This document shows, in pieces, positions 42,051-53,470 of a stretch of DNA of 64,000 nt; position 1 is the first letter of the stretch; each line of letters opens with the position of its first letter. The stretch is from contig NC_063174.1 of assembly GCF_023159225.1 (NCBI RefSeq), positions 26,805,983-26,869,982 of the forward strand, written 5' to 3'. Position numbers and translations under genes: made by a program. A model generated the notes under the pieces. It ran no database searches. It saw only the letters and a list, made by a program, of their open reading frames with translations, and was not told the origin of the DNA. This DNA is from Perognathus longimembris pacificus (taxonomy: Eukaryota > Chordata > Mammalia > Rodentia > Heteromyidae).

Positions 42051-43715
42051 AACAAACAAACAAAAACCAATTGTATGTATAATATAGAAATTTAGAAAAT
42101 TCTAACATTTAAACCATTCACATTCCTTTATATTCCATTACTTGTAACCTTTTATGAAAGGTATGAAGCATGTTTTGTTGACACAAAGAACAGCTTTTTA
42201 AATGTATTTGACAGTTGGACAAATGATATTTGTCCTAACCATTCTTAAACTGGACATACATGGTATAGGTATCTATATACAGATAGTTGAACTATTTATA
42301 AGCTTCAAACAGCAAGCTAAAGAGTATTAAAGGTATTACAAAGATTATCTATAGCCTGATGTCGGTGGCAAGGTGATACCTTTGTGTCAAGCATAAACAT
42401 TTCTCTTTCTAGTTTTCTGGACTAGGCAGGTGAGAAACTGTTCACAAACAAATCAAACTAAAGCATGTATGGCAAGAATAAAAATAAAGAAGAATGGATA
42501 TGGGTAGAAAGCTTTCACAGTGCATTCATGCTGACAAGCTATAATGAAGTGTTTGAAATGTATGTTGTGATTAAGAAGTTGTGTGTAAATGAAAGGCTAG
42601 GTAAGTAAATAGACACAGCTTAGTGAACTAGGAATGAGAAGAGGAAAGTTCAAATCCTGTGCAAAGGGCAGAAAGCCCAAGGGAGGGTGCATCGACACTG
42701 AGTTGTCACCTTGCAGAAACATCCATCTCCCTTATCACCCCACGGTGCTTTTCTACCACACATCAAACACCAGATGGACAGCCAGCTGTCAGAAAACATT
42801 GTCTTCTTGCCTCCTCAATGGGAGTGTAGTGTGTGGAAGGTACCGTTTTAGAGTCTTGTACTTTCATGTGAGAGTGCTTGTAAGGCAGCAGGAGCTCAGG
42901 GCAGGGGTTGCATGTTAGAAAAATGTCCAGAAACATCAAACACTGTGCTCTCTGCAGAAAGGTAGGCTCTGGCTTTAGCTACTGATTTGTTTGGCTCAAG
43001 CTGAGTCAAACCGAACACAAAGAATAAACAAAAGTCTGCACACAACTGGCAGTCGCCACAGGGGATGCCAAACCAATGCAGACTCATTCTGGACATTGTT
43101 CTTGCCCTGTGGAAGAGCAGCTGCACCTGCGGCCAGTTGAAGCTTGGCCGCCTCTCTTCCTCTGGACTTCTGGAAAATTCTCTGTGGCAAGAAGACAGGG
43201 ATGTGCTCATTGAAGGCCTTTAGTTCTGAATGTATTTGGCACTTATTTGTAGGAAGATTTTTGTCTTGTCATTCTTCACTGATTTTAATCAAAGTATTTT
43301 AAAGGAACCATAAAATGAGATGAAACGCAATTGTTAAAAAATAATTTCCCCTTCAACAGTTCAGTCCTAATGCAGTCTGTCTTTCCAGGAAGCATATGGA
43401 ATTAGCCATTTGCGTCTTTGGACAACCCAAACGAACCTCTGTTCAAGTATCCATTTTCTCTTTAATATGAAATCTCACAGACCAATGTCTTGAGTATCTT
43501 CTGCTAGCTGTCATGGTACATCAGCTTTTTCAAAAACAATTACTTGGTTCTTCAAAAATATTTTCTTTCCTTTGATATGATGAATGTCAAAGATAATGAA
43601 AAAGTTATAAATCTTAAGAACTGCCACCCATAGGGTTTTTGTTTGTTTATTTTTATATGTTTTATATTTATTTGCTTATATTTCTGAACATATGCACATA
43701 TCTTATCTATATCTG
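42051..43715. other. Repeat-poor intergenic block
   Basis: About 1.66 kb with no mobile element recognised. 42640-43240 is GC-richer than most of the window, with 'gcagtcgccacaggggatgc' and 'cagctgcacctgcggccagt'. Overlapping ORFs on both strands show no domain. Confidence 0.45.
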
Positions 43716-43716
43716 C

Positions 43717-43950
43717 TGTTCCTGGGGCTCAAACTCAAGGGATAGATAGGTACAAGGCACTGCTCCTGAGCTTTTGTGCTCAAGGCTAGCATTCTATCAC
43801 TTACACCAAGCTCCACTTCCAGCTTTTTGGTTGCTAACTGGTGATAAGAGTCTCACAGACTTTCCTGTCTGGGCTGGCTTTGAACCATGACCCTTAGACC
43901 TCAGCCTCCTGGGTAGCTAGGATTACAGGTGTGAGCCATCAGTGCCTAGC
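43717..43950 (-). mobile_element. B1-Geo composite SINE
   Basis: 'gttcctggggctcaaactca' to 'gtgagccatcagtgcctagc'. A small insertion, 'gatagataggtacaag', interrupts the right monomer. Confidence 0.87.
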
Positions 43951-45376
43951 TTAAATGAACATTTCTTAAACATGGCTGGAGCTTCTTTCAGAAGGAGCTA
44001 CCCCCTAGTCCTTTTATTTTATAGAAAAGGCATTAAACGAGCTGCATGGTATCTGTAGAGCCCTATCATGCAGTAGGAAACATGAGAAAATCTCCAAAAT
44101 ATTTGGTGTCTATTATGCTGTCATTCAGGGACAGCATAAAGATTCTCAGATCTTCATGGGATATGAAGTTGGGGGAAAAGACACTTTATATTTGCTCTTT
44201 TGGATGTTTTTCCTGCCTTGTCTATAGGATAAGATTATTGACCTGTTTCCAGCTCCACCGAGATTCTGGACATTTCTAAGTCAAGGTCTCCTTGAACAAG
44301 AGAGGTTAGGAGTGGATGAAGCCCTCAAGTACACTGAAAACAAACAAACAAAAGATATGATGAGACTGGTCTCTTGTTTTAGGCTTTATTTCCTAGTTGC
44401 AGTTATGTGGTTTGAAGATTCTTATTTTAAACAAGTATCTGTGTGTTTTCACACAAGTATATGGGTATTTTTATGTTCACAAAATGCTCTCTCCAAAAGC
44501 CAACTGACCTTCAAATATCCTTGAGAATGAAAAAGGCAAACAATTGTGCCATTGTTCACATTACATATGGCACAGAGAGCCTCCCAATGTTTGCTCTAAT
44601 CAGCTAATTTCCATGTGGCAGGTGGAAACAGTAAGCCACATGAAACATTTTCTCAGTTGAACAAGATGGAAATGGAACTGGATTAAGTTCAAATATCATC
44701 TGTGACTGTAACAAATAAAGACATTAAAGACATTTCTAATTCTATGGAAAGTACAGCTATTACTACCTCTTAAAATCCATCCCTGTAACCTGTTCCCACA
44801 ACTTAAGAAAATAAAGCACAGCAGGGTCAGCAACAACATGATTTCACAGCAGATCCACTAATCCACATATTTTTATAGTAATCTCCAATTTTTAAAAAGA
44901 AGCCAGTACAAATGACACCGTAAATGTTTAATTCATACTTGGCCAAATAATACCACCATATGGGCCATCACAACTACCATAAGACACACAAGGTCACCAA
45001 CCAACCACCACAGGGAAACAATCACCTCTGGAAGATACAAGTCCAATTACAGGCTACCGCTATAGCAATGGAAATTCACAACAGACTAATTCCCAAAGAA
45101 GAATGATGACTTCAGGGGTATAGCAGTAGATAAGCCAACTTCTGTGTGTGATATCAAATGAAACCTGCAAATAGAGAATGTCCTGGATAAGTCTCTGGTT
45201 TTATATAACCTGACATTTTAATGACGACATAGAAGATCATACTTCTAGGAGGTTTCTATGTTAGCCAGTTACTGCTAAGTCTATACTATTATACATTTAT
45301 ACCTTCTACCAAAAAACACTGTAGTAAAACATAAAGTGATAAAATATAGTGTTACTGTTACCTCAAAAAAAATCAA
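43951..45376. other. Intergenic, no recognised element
   Basis: About 1.4 kb without SINEs. No coding ORF. Confidence 0.4.
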
Positions 45377-45795
45377 TCAGACACCAGTGGTTCCTGTTTA
45401 TAATACTACTCAGGAGGCTGAGATGTGAGGATTGACATTTGAAGCCAGCCTGGGCAGGAAAGTTCATGAGACTCTTATCTCCAATTAACCAGCTGTGGCT
45501 CAAGTGGTAAAGCACCAGCTTTGAGTGAAAAAAGCTAAGAATTGGGGCTAGGAATGTGGCTTAGTGGTAGAGTACTTGCCTAGCATGCACGAAGCCCTGG
45601 GTTCCATTCCTCAGCACCACATAAACAGAAAAAGCTGGAAGTGGTGCTGTAGCTCAAGTGGTAGAATGCTAGCCTTGAGCAAAAAGAAGCCAAGGACAGT
45701 GCTCAGGCCCTGAGTCCAAGCCCCAGGACTGGCAGAAAAAAAAAAAAAAAAGGTAATCAGCACACAGGCCCTGAGTTCAAGTCCTAGCACTAGCA
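45377..45795 (+). mobile_element. B1-Geo composite SINE split by an IDL-Geo SINE
   Basis: The left part and start of the right monomer (45377-45543) resume at 45753 as 'ggtaatcagcacacaggccc...gttcaagtcctagcac', followed by a (GGAA)-type tail to about 45826. Confidence 0.82.
45544..45751 (+). mobile_element. IDL-Geo SINE, older subfamily, nested
   Basis: 'ggggctaggaatgtggctta', 'gcctagcatgcacgaagccc' and 'ccccaggactggcag' with an A tail. Confidence 0.92.
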
Positions 45796-45919
45796 TGAAA
45801 TGAAGGAAAGAAGGAAGGAAGGGAGGACTGAATAAGTAAGGAATGAATCAGAGGACATATGATTGATTTTAAACACTATATTTATCTCTTTTATTACATT
45901 CTGAATGAAAAGTACAGAT

Positions 45920-45990
45920 TAGGGCTATCAATGTAGCTTAGTGGTAGAAAGTTCGTCTAACCTGAGCAAGGTGAGATTCCCAAAGTAATA
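45920..45990 (+). mobile_element. ID-type SINE
   Basis: 'agggctatcaatgtagctta', 'gtctaacctgagcaaggtga' and the B-box remnant 'gagattccc'. Confidence 0.65.
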
Positions 45991-46154
45991 ACAACAAATG
46001 CACAAATTAGAGAAACACGGAAAATAGCCTGAGTACTACAATATTGTCTTACAACACAATAGTATGATCATGATTATGTCTGCATAGCTAAAGCTGTTAA
46101 ATTTGTAATTCGAGTTCATAAAACAACAGTGAAAACAGTAAAGCTGTGATCTTA

Positions 46155-46283
46155 GTCTAAGTGCCAATCAATGGATGAGTGGATGTATACCTTGGAATAT
46201 TATTCATCCATCAAGAAGAGTGAAATCCAATAAAATTTAATAATAATAAAAAAAAGAATGAAATCATGCCCTTTCACAACATG
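46155..46283 (+). mobile_element. L1 3' region fragment
   Basis: 'aatcaatggatgagtggatg', 'ccttggaatattattcatcc' and 'gaatgaaatcatgccctttc' correspond to the widely conserved mammalian L1 block near the end of ORF2. It is interrupted by the next SINE. Confidence 0.7.
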
Positions 46284-46297
46284 GCAGTTAACTTCTT

Positions 46298-46517
46298 TCT
46301 TTTCTTCTTTTTTTTTTTCTTTTTTTTTGCCAGTCCTGGCTTGGACTCAGAGCCTGAGCACTGTCCCTGGCTTCTTTTTGCTCAAGGCTAGCCGTCTACC
46401 ACTTGAGCCACAGCGCCACTTCTGGCTGTTTTCTATATACGTGTGCTGGGGAATCGAACCCAGGGCTTCATGTATACGAGGCAAGCACTCTTGCCACTAA
46501 GCCATATTCCCAGCCTA
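46298..46517 (-). mobile_element. IDL-Geo SINE in an L1 fragment
   Basis: 'tttttgccagtcctggcttg' to 'catattcccagccta'. TSD GCAGTTAACTTCTT (46284-46297) and GCAGTTAGCTTCTT (46518-46531). Confidence 0.93.
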
Positions 46518-46802
46518 GCAGTTAGCTTCTTAAGGTCAGTGGAAATTTTGTTTCTGGCCTCTGAGACAATCTTATATAATGACACATAAGGGAGCAATGG
46601 CATCTTCCTACTTACCCAAAGGAACAACATCAGTGTTCTACTGGCCCAGATTTGTGCACACACTCAGTCAGGATTTATGCAAAGGCTCACAGGATGACTA
46701 TCTCTCCACCATCGTCAGGAACAAATGCACCATTTAGGAGATGTTCCTGAGGTCTACTTCTCAAAGAAGGAAGTACAAGCTTAATTAATCAGGAATTATT
46801 TT

Positions 46803-47064
46803 GTGTGTGTGGGTTGTTTGTTTGGGTTTTGGTAATTGTTTTTGCTGTTGTTGGTTTTTTGTTTTTTTTTTTTTTTGGTTAGTGCCAGGACTTGAACTCA
46901 GGGCCTGGGCACTGTCTCTGAGCTTCGCTTGCTCAAGGCTAGCACTCTATCACTTGAGCCACGGCATCCCTTCTAGCTTTTTCTGTTTATGTGGTGCTGA
47001 GAAATCAAACCCAGGGTTTCATGCATGCAAGGCAAGCACGCTACTGCTGTCACATTCCCAGCCC
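46803..47064 (-). mobile_element. IDL-Geo SINE, older subfamily, with long T/G tail
   Basis: Perfect TSD CAGGAATTATTTT (46790-46802 and 47065-47077). The first 70 bases are a T/G-rich expanded tail, then 'ggttagtgccaggacttgaa' to 'cacattcccagcc'. Confidence 0.93.
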
Positions 47065-47099
47065 CAGGAATTATTTTTTGTATGATCTTTTCTCCTTTT

Positions 47100-47205
47100 C
47101 TTTTGTCATTTGGGCTTGAACTCAGGGTCTGGGTGCTATCTCTGAGCTTTTTCACTCAAGGCTAGCACTCTACCACTTTGAGCCACAGTACCACTTCCTT
47201 AGTAA
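47100..47205 (-). mobile_element. Solitary right (Geo-like) monomer
   Basis: 'gtcatttgggcttgaactca' to 'gagccacagtaccacttcc', with no left part. Confidence 0.75.
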
Positions 47206-47492
47206 CACGGTTTTTAATCTACACTATAAAAATTACTCTGTAATTTTTACGTAATTCCAGGCAAGCTCCCTAGCATAATTTATGATACTATCCCTTTATC
47301 TCAGGAAAATAAATGAAGCCATTATTTACTATAAAACATCTATGTCTCTGAAGATAGCTCTTGAAATAAAGGAACTAAGTAATGGAAATGGCAACTTGGA
47401 AAATCAGTATTTAAAAATCCAGTCAGCTAATTATAAAGAGCCCATTGTTTTGCTTACCTTAGAGAGATACACATGTACCTCTCCTTTTTTCT

Positions 47493-47712
47493 TTTTTTTC
47501 CTGTCATAGGGCTTGAACTCTGAGCTCTTCAGCTCAAGACTAGCGCTCTACCACTTGAGCCACAGCACAGTGCCACTTCCAGTTTTCTGGTGATTAACTG
47601 GAGATAAGAGTCTCATGGACTTTCCTGCTCAGGCTAGCTTTTAACCACGATCCTCAGATCTCAGCCTCCTGAGTAGCTAAGATAACAGGTATGAGCCAGT
47701 AGTACCGAGCTC
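47493..47712 (-). mobile_element. B1-Geo composite SINE
   Basis: 'cctgtcatagggcttgaact' to 'gagccagtagtaccgagc'. Part of the right monomer is deleted near 47525. Confidence 0.87.
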
Positions 47713-47730
47713 CTTTCTCTCTCTCTCTCT

Positions 47731-47938
47731 TTTTTTTTTTTTTTTTTGGCCAGTCCTGGGCCTTGGACTCAGGGCCTGAGCACTGTCCCTGGCTTCTTCC
47801 CGCTCAATGCTAGCACTCTGCCACCTGAGCCACAGCGCCCCTTCTGGCCGTTTTCCATATATGTGGTGCTGGGGAATCGAACCGAGAGCTTCATGTGTAG
47901 GAGGCAAGCACTCTTGCCACTAGGCCATATTCCCAGCC
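47731..47938 (-). mobile_element. IDL-Geo SINE, twin subfamily of the intronic AP5M1 copy
   Basis: 'ggccagtcctgggccttgga', 'cagcgccccttctggccgtt' and 'gagagcttcatgtgtaggag'. It inserted in a (CT)n stretch that appears on both sides as TSD. Confidence 0.93.
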
Positions 47939-48177
47939 TCTCTCTCTTTTTTTTAAGTCAATATTTATATTAATACTTTGTTCATCTCTGAGATTTTCTT
48001 CACCTTACTATGTTCCCCCAAAATAAAAGTTATAAAAATGATCTTATATATCAGACTATATAAATTTCTTGTTTTGATTTTATATTAGACCCCATTTAAT
48101 GTTTTTTCTAAGTTATGAAAATATAGAGATCAAAATACATAATTTCTATCATATTTACACATTTGTGTGTGTGTGTT

Positions 48178-48402
48178 GCTGGTTGAGGGGCTTGAACTCA
48201 GGGCCTGGGCATTGCTGCTGAGCTCTTTCATTCAAGGCTAGTGCTCTACCACTTTGAGCTACTGCTCTTTTTCTGATTTTCTGGTGGTTAATTAGAGGTA
48301 AGAGTGTCATGGACTTTTCTGCCTGGGCTGGCTTTGAACCTTGATTCTCATATCTCAGCCTCTTAAGTAGCTAGAATTATAGGCATGAGCCACCAGCACC
48401 CA
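48178..48402 (-). mobile_element. B1-Geo composite SINE
   Basis: 'ctggttgaggggcttgaact' to 'gagccaccagcaccca', with a (TG)n at its tail side. Confidence 0.87.
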
Positions 48403-48798
48403 TTACACATGCATTGATTTCCAGGTGAGAAACAAAACAGTTTTGCTGAGAAGATTATCGGAAATACAAAGTACAACTCAGTTGTGATTGCCTCAAAATC
48501 AATATCCTTTTATTTATACAAGCAGCACTTTAAATAATTAAGATAGGTCCCTAGCAACTCAGGTCAAATTAGAGCTCATTCATAAATACATTAGATCAAT
48601 TGGACGAATCATTTCAATAATTTCCATCTCTACTTCTTGTAAGTATAATAGTACCTCATAATCATCCTTGTTGGATGCTGTGATTTTTTTTTGAAGAACA
48701 TATTTTTGGGAAAAAATTCAGCATTCTTAGGTATCTAATATGAAAGAAAAATATGACTTATAAAAGTAGTTTCTGTCAAGAAGTAAGCATTTATCAGT
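48403..48798. other. Intergenic, no recognised element
   Basis: AT-rich, nothing assignable. Confidence 0.35.
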
Positions 48799-48812
48799 TA
48801 AAAATATGTTTT

Positions 48813-49027
48813 TTGTTTTGTTTTTGTTTTTTCGGCCAGTCCTGGGCCGTGAACTCAGGGCTTGAGCACTGTCCCTGGCTTCTTTTTTGCTCAAGGCTAG
48901 CACTCTGCCACTTGAGCCACAGCGCCACTTCTGGCCATTTTCTGTATATGTGGTGCTGAGGAATCGAACCCAGGGCCTCATGTATATTAGGCAAGCACTC
49001 TTGCCACTAGGCCATATCCCCAGCCCC
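48813..49027 (-). mobile_element. IDL-Geo SINE
   Basis: (T,G)-rich tail, 'tcggccagtcctgggccgtg', ending 'tatccccagcccc'. Perfect 14-bp TSD TAAAAATATGTTTT (48799-48812 and 49028-49041). Confidence 0.95.
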
Positions 49028-49329
49028 TAAAAATATGTTTTGTGAATATCAGGAAGCAGAAACCTATTTTGAATTAGGGAGTTCTAATGGGAAGAGAAAG
49101 AATGAGTGAAAAAGGGAAATGGAGATGAATAAATAATGCTGAGTGTATGCACATGAGAAAGGAAGTGAAAAACAACGATGTGACCAGTAGAGGAAAGAGT
49201 AGGTGGGAGGGGGAAAGTAATGGAAGACTCTGGACACAAAAATGGACATGTTAAATATTAACCCTCCTTGCTTCTACAACCATTTGTAGACAAAAAATTA
49301 AAAAATATTTGATTCTTGACTGCATTGTA

Positions 49330-49760
49330 TATCCTACAAAATTAAGAAGAATGAAGGAAGAGTTGGGTAGGGAAGGGATGGATGAGAAAGGGGTGACATT
49401 GACCAAGCTATACTGTAGTGCTGGGCACAGTGGCTCATGCCTGTAATCCCAGCTACTCAGAAGGCTGAAATCTAAAGATCACAGTTCAAAGCCAGTCTGG
49501 GCAGGAAAGTCCATGAGACTTGTATCTCCAATCAACTACCAGAAAACCAGAAATGGTGCTGTGGCTCAAAGTGGTAGCATGCTAGCCTTGAGTGAAAAGG
49601 CTCAGGGACAGTGCTGACACCCTAAATTCAAGCCCCATACCACCACTACCAACAACAACAACAAAATGAGATAGTGTATTCATAAACTGCTTTGTTAAAT
49701 AGCAACTCCTTTGTACCAGTACTTCGATAATTTTAAAGCTAAAAAAAATTGAAAAACATC
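49330..49760 (+). mobile_element. L1-type 3' end split by a B1-Geo SINE
   Basis: 'gtagggaagggatggatgag' and 'ggtgacattgaccaagctat' before the SINE; 'attcataaactgctttgtta' and 'actcctttgtaccagtactt' after it, ending in an A-rich tail. The 3' end differs from the 'ctctgtacatcac' family. Confidence 0.6.
49414..49668 (+). mobile_element. B1-Geo composite SINE nested in an L1 tail
   Basis: 'gtgctgggcacagtggctca', full bridge 'tccatgagacttgtatctcc' and right monomer to 'caagccccataccacc', with an (AAC)n tail. Confidence 0.9.
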
Positions 49761-51328
49761 TTGTTAATCATTCCTGTGTGAATAGTATATACATTCACGT
49801 CTAACTTCAGAGTAACACAGTAGTACTTTGTAAAACAAACTCTAGACTTTAAGCACATAATAAAGAGCCAAACAAAAAGATGAATTCATTTAAATGCCTG
49901 AATCCTGAGGACTCTTTTTATTCATTGCATGTAGCATTCAAAACATGTCAATGCCATAGTTTCTACTGTTGATCTTTTCTGGAATTTCCCAAATGGAAAA
50001 CACACTAAATGAGCAAAATTCAATTGAGATCTTTTTTCTGAGAGAGCCATGGATGTGTCTGGTCATGTTAAACCTGGCTGATCAGGCCATCCTGCCTCCC
50101 CACAAACTCATTTGTCCTGGGACAGTGTTTCCATGACTAGCAGCTGATAGCTAAAATAACAACACATTTTCATGTTGTCAGTGTTACCATTTCTGATGTT
50201 TTTTCCCCCTATTTTTTTCCCCACGATGCACATCCCATTGGCTTTTACCCAGACCTCTCTTAAATCTGAGCTAAGGGCATCTGTGATATGTCACTAAGTC
50301 ACTTCTTTTCCTTGAATGTTCTTTAAGACAAGCCCCTGCAAAGACAACCAGCTAGCTCAAAGCATACCACTGCATGATCAGGCCAGAGGCAGCCAATGCG
50401 GAGAAATACCAGCCACGAAAGGGAAAAGTCTGGCTTTTCAGAGCCAGTAGGATAGATCCGTCTCAGAGTAACACACAGCATCTGCAGATGTTAAGCCTGC
50501 GGTCATTGATAGAGGACGGATTCCAAATCAACAATTCCAAGATATCCTCAACTTTGCCAGAAAAATCTTGCTCTTTCCATCCTGCCTGGTATATTCTCCC
50601 TGAAAAACACACTCACTTGAGTTTAAATTGGAAATTAAAAGGAATTCTATAATCACAATGCTTTCACTGTGTCTCAGAGCTTTACAAGGTTTCTTTATGT
50701 TAAAGATTTATTATCATGAGTGTTCAGCACGATAAAAGATGTCTTTTTGAAAAATCAGATTTTCCTTTTAAAAGGGCATCACAAAGCATGTTGATTATCA
50801 GTCTTTTAAAAAATGAGGGGTTTTCCCCCACATTGCAGGATTTTTTTTAAGCTAGTGATTTTTAATATGTGCTTGCAGCTATTTCTGTTGCATTCACTTA
50901 ATCTGCATTAATAAGTCATTTCTATTTTCAAGGTATTATAAACTGTCATGCCCCTCATGGGCTATTTTTATATATCACAGAAAATGAAAGTTTCAATTTG
51001 TAATAAGTACTTTCTTTACTCATGCCCAGAGTCAAATCCTGCTTATAAAAAGGCATAAGTAGAACTTTCTTAGTCATGTTGGATTATGCACTGATATAAA
51101 TAATATTGGAGGGTGAGAAGAAATACATTGTACTGATTCATGTAATTTTCTTATAATATTTATGGAGGATGAGAGTAATTTGAAGATGTGGTACAGTGAG
51201 ACAGGATTTACTTGAAATCTCCATTATTAGTTAAAATACTGATCACATGCTATCAACTAAAATATTAATTATGCAACTTTTTTCATGCAACCATTTCAAC
51301 ATAAATAAAAATATAAACATAAATAATA
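49761..51328. other. Repeat-poor intergenic block
   Basis: About 1.57 kb with no mobile element recognised. 50180-51100 has a mixed composition unlike decayed repeats. The ORF at 50374-50652 (92 aa, +) has no recognisable domain. Confidence 0.45.
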
Positions 51329-51770
51329 TGCTGGGAGCTGGTGGCTCATGCCTGTAATCCTAGTGATTCAGGAGGCTGAGATCTGAGAACCATGCTTCAA
51401 AGCCAGACTGGGCAGGAAAGTCCATGAGACTTTTTTTTTTTTTTTTTGCCAGTCCTGGGGCTTGGACTCAAGGCCTGAGCATTGTCCCTGTCTTCTTTTT
51501 GCTCAAAGCTAGCACTCTACCACTTGAGCTACAGCGCCACTTCCAGCTTTATCTGTTCATGTGGTGCTGAGGACTCAAACCCAGGGCTTCATGCATGTAA
51601 GGTGAGCACTCTACCATTAAGCCGTATTCCCAGACCCCCATGAGACTCTTATCCCCAACTACCAGAAAACCAGAGTTGTGGCTCAAAATGGAAGAATGCT
51701 ATCCTTGAGCAAAAGAGCTCAAGGACAGCACCCAAGCCCTGAGTTCAAACTCCATAACCAAGTAAAATAA
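51329..51770 (+). mobile_element. B1-Geo composite SINE split by an IDL-Geo SINE
   Basis: The left part 'gctgggagctggtggctcat' reaches 51431; the bridge and right monomer resume at 51638. The insertion duplicated 'ccatgagact' of the bridge. Confidence 0.93.
51432..51637 (-). mobile_element. IDL-Geo SINE, older-type, nested
   Basis: T-run, 'gccagtcctggggcttgga', ending 'tattcccagacc'. TSD CCATGAGACT (51422-51431 and 51638-51647). Confidence 0.95.
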
Positions 51771-52104
51771 AATAAAGCCTAAATGATAATCCTGTATTTA
51801 ACCTCCCAATGTCTTGAGTTATTGCCTGGCAAGTCAGCTCTTCCCTATTTCCCTGACATGAATCTGAATCATCAGAATTTGGAATGGCAGTTTAGAAAGA
51901 GCAATATTAGGTTAGAGGAGCTTTTAAACCTTTCCAAATCCAAACACTCCTATAGAACATGGTTGTTTTTGCCTGGTAAAGACAAGTAGAGGTCCAGAAT
52001 TCACATTCATTTAGCTCCATATATCTTTTTTTCTTCTGAATAAGCTCCATATATCTTGTAGTGTTTAAAAACTCTAAACTCGAAACTTCACTGTAAAGTG
52101 CTTT

Positions 52105-52311
52105 TTTTTTTTTTCTTTTTTGCCATTCCTGGTGCTTGAACTCAGGGCAAGAGCTCTGTCCTTGGCTTCTTTTTGCTCAAGGCTAGCACTATACCTCTTG
52201 AGCCACAGCGCCACTTCTGACTTTTTCTGTTTATGTGGTGCTGAGGAATCGAACCCAGGGCATCATGCATGCTAGGCAAGCACTCTATCACTAAGCCACA
52301 TTCCCAGCCCT
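52105..52311 (-). mobile_element. IDL-Geo SINE, older subfamily
   Basis: 'tgccattcctggtgcttgaa' to 'cacattcccagcccttg'. TSD TGTAAAGTGCTTT (52092-52104) and TGTAAAGTACTTT (52312-52324). Confidence 0.93.
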
Positions 52312-52428
52312 TGTAAAGTACTTTCAAAACCAATCTGGAGTCAGTGTGAAACTACAAGTGCTGTTTCTCCTTGTGTCACACCAAGGCCAGTTGTGTTTGA
52401 TATGTTTGTGTTCAAGAAATGTAAAATT

Positions 52429-52641
52429 GGGGCTGGGGATATGGCCTAGTGGCAAGAGAGCTTGCCTCGTATACATGAGGCCCTGGGTTTGATTCCCCAG
52501 CACCACATATACAGAAAACGGCCAGAAGTGGCGCTGTGGCTCAAGTGGCAGAGTGCTAGCCTTGAGCAAAAGGAAGCCAGGGACAGTGCTCAGGCCCTGA
52601 GTCCAAGGCCCAGGACTGGCCAAAAAAAAAAAAAAAAAAAA
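52429..52641 (+). mobile_element. IDL-Geo SINE, young copy
   Basis: 'ggggctggggatatggccta' to 'ggactggcc' with a long pure A tail. TSD GTAAAATT (52421-52428 and 52642-52649). Opposite in orientation to the copy 118 bp upstream. Confidence 0.95.
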
Positions 52642-52773
52642 GTAAAATTATACTGTTTGTCTTTCTAAGGTCTTTGTCAACTATCTACTCCCCTTATTTC
52701 TTAAAAAAAAAATGGCATACCATTAATATACTATAAAATTTGCAATTTATAATGCAATAGAATTAAAATACTG

Positions 52774-52803
52774 TGGGCCTGGGAATGTGGCTTAGCAGTA
52801 ATC
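52774..52803 (+). mobile_element. IDL-Geo 5' fragment interrupted by another SINE
   Basis: 'gcctgggaatgtggcttagc' stops after about 30 bases where a B1-Geo left part begins. The remainder of the element is not found downstream. Confidence 0.55.
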
Positions 52804-52917
52804 AACCTACTGGTGCTTGTGGCTCATACCTCTAATCCTAGCTACTCAGGAGGCTGAAATCTGAGGATCAAGGTTCTAATCCAGCCCAGGCCAGAAAGCC
52901 TGTGAGACTCTTATCTC

Positions 52918-52920
<3 letters not shown>
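52804..52920 (+). mobile_element. B1-Geo composite SINE, left part only
   Basis: 'ctactggtgcttgtggctca' to 'gtgagactcttatctct', then a CA microsatellite replaces the right monomer. Confidence 0.8.

Positions 52921-52957
<37 letters not shown>
52921..52957. repeat. (CA)n microsatellite
   Basis: An uninterrupted CA run at the truncated end of the SINE. Confidence 0.97.
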
Positions 52958-52959
<2 letters not shown>

Positions 52960-53470
52960 CTTTCTGATCAAGTATCAAGTAATTTTTTATTTATACAAGG
53001 CTTTCTGGCCTCCAAGAGTGAGGAATTGAGTTAGGAATGAATGCAGAGATACAGTAAATCATGCACAACTTCAAGCCTTCAATACTTTCTACTGCCCACA
53101 AGCACCCTTGCCTCTCAGTCCCAGAATTCTCTTTATCACTTCATCAATTAAGTCCAGGTGCTGGAGACCAGGCTGGGCAACATATGGCAATATAGAGAGA
53201 TCCAATCCAAAAAGAGAAAAGATATTTGATGCATGAAATTATCTCAGAAAACATGAGATTTAAGTTAACCTATAAAGATAATACATCCTAGCTCTGGATA
53301 CAAAATGAGGTGTTCTAGACTTTCCTTCTCAGATATTCAAAGAAAAAGGAAGAAAGGAAAGTAATGTTTGAATTATTATTGAATTCTATTCTCCTCTTTG
53401 TAAGCCTGTGATACTATTTGAAGCTTGATGGCTATTTACGAAGAAAAAAAAATTCAAATTCAAAGAGTCC

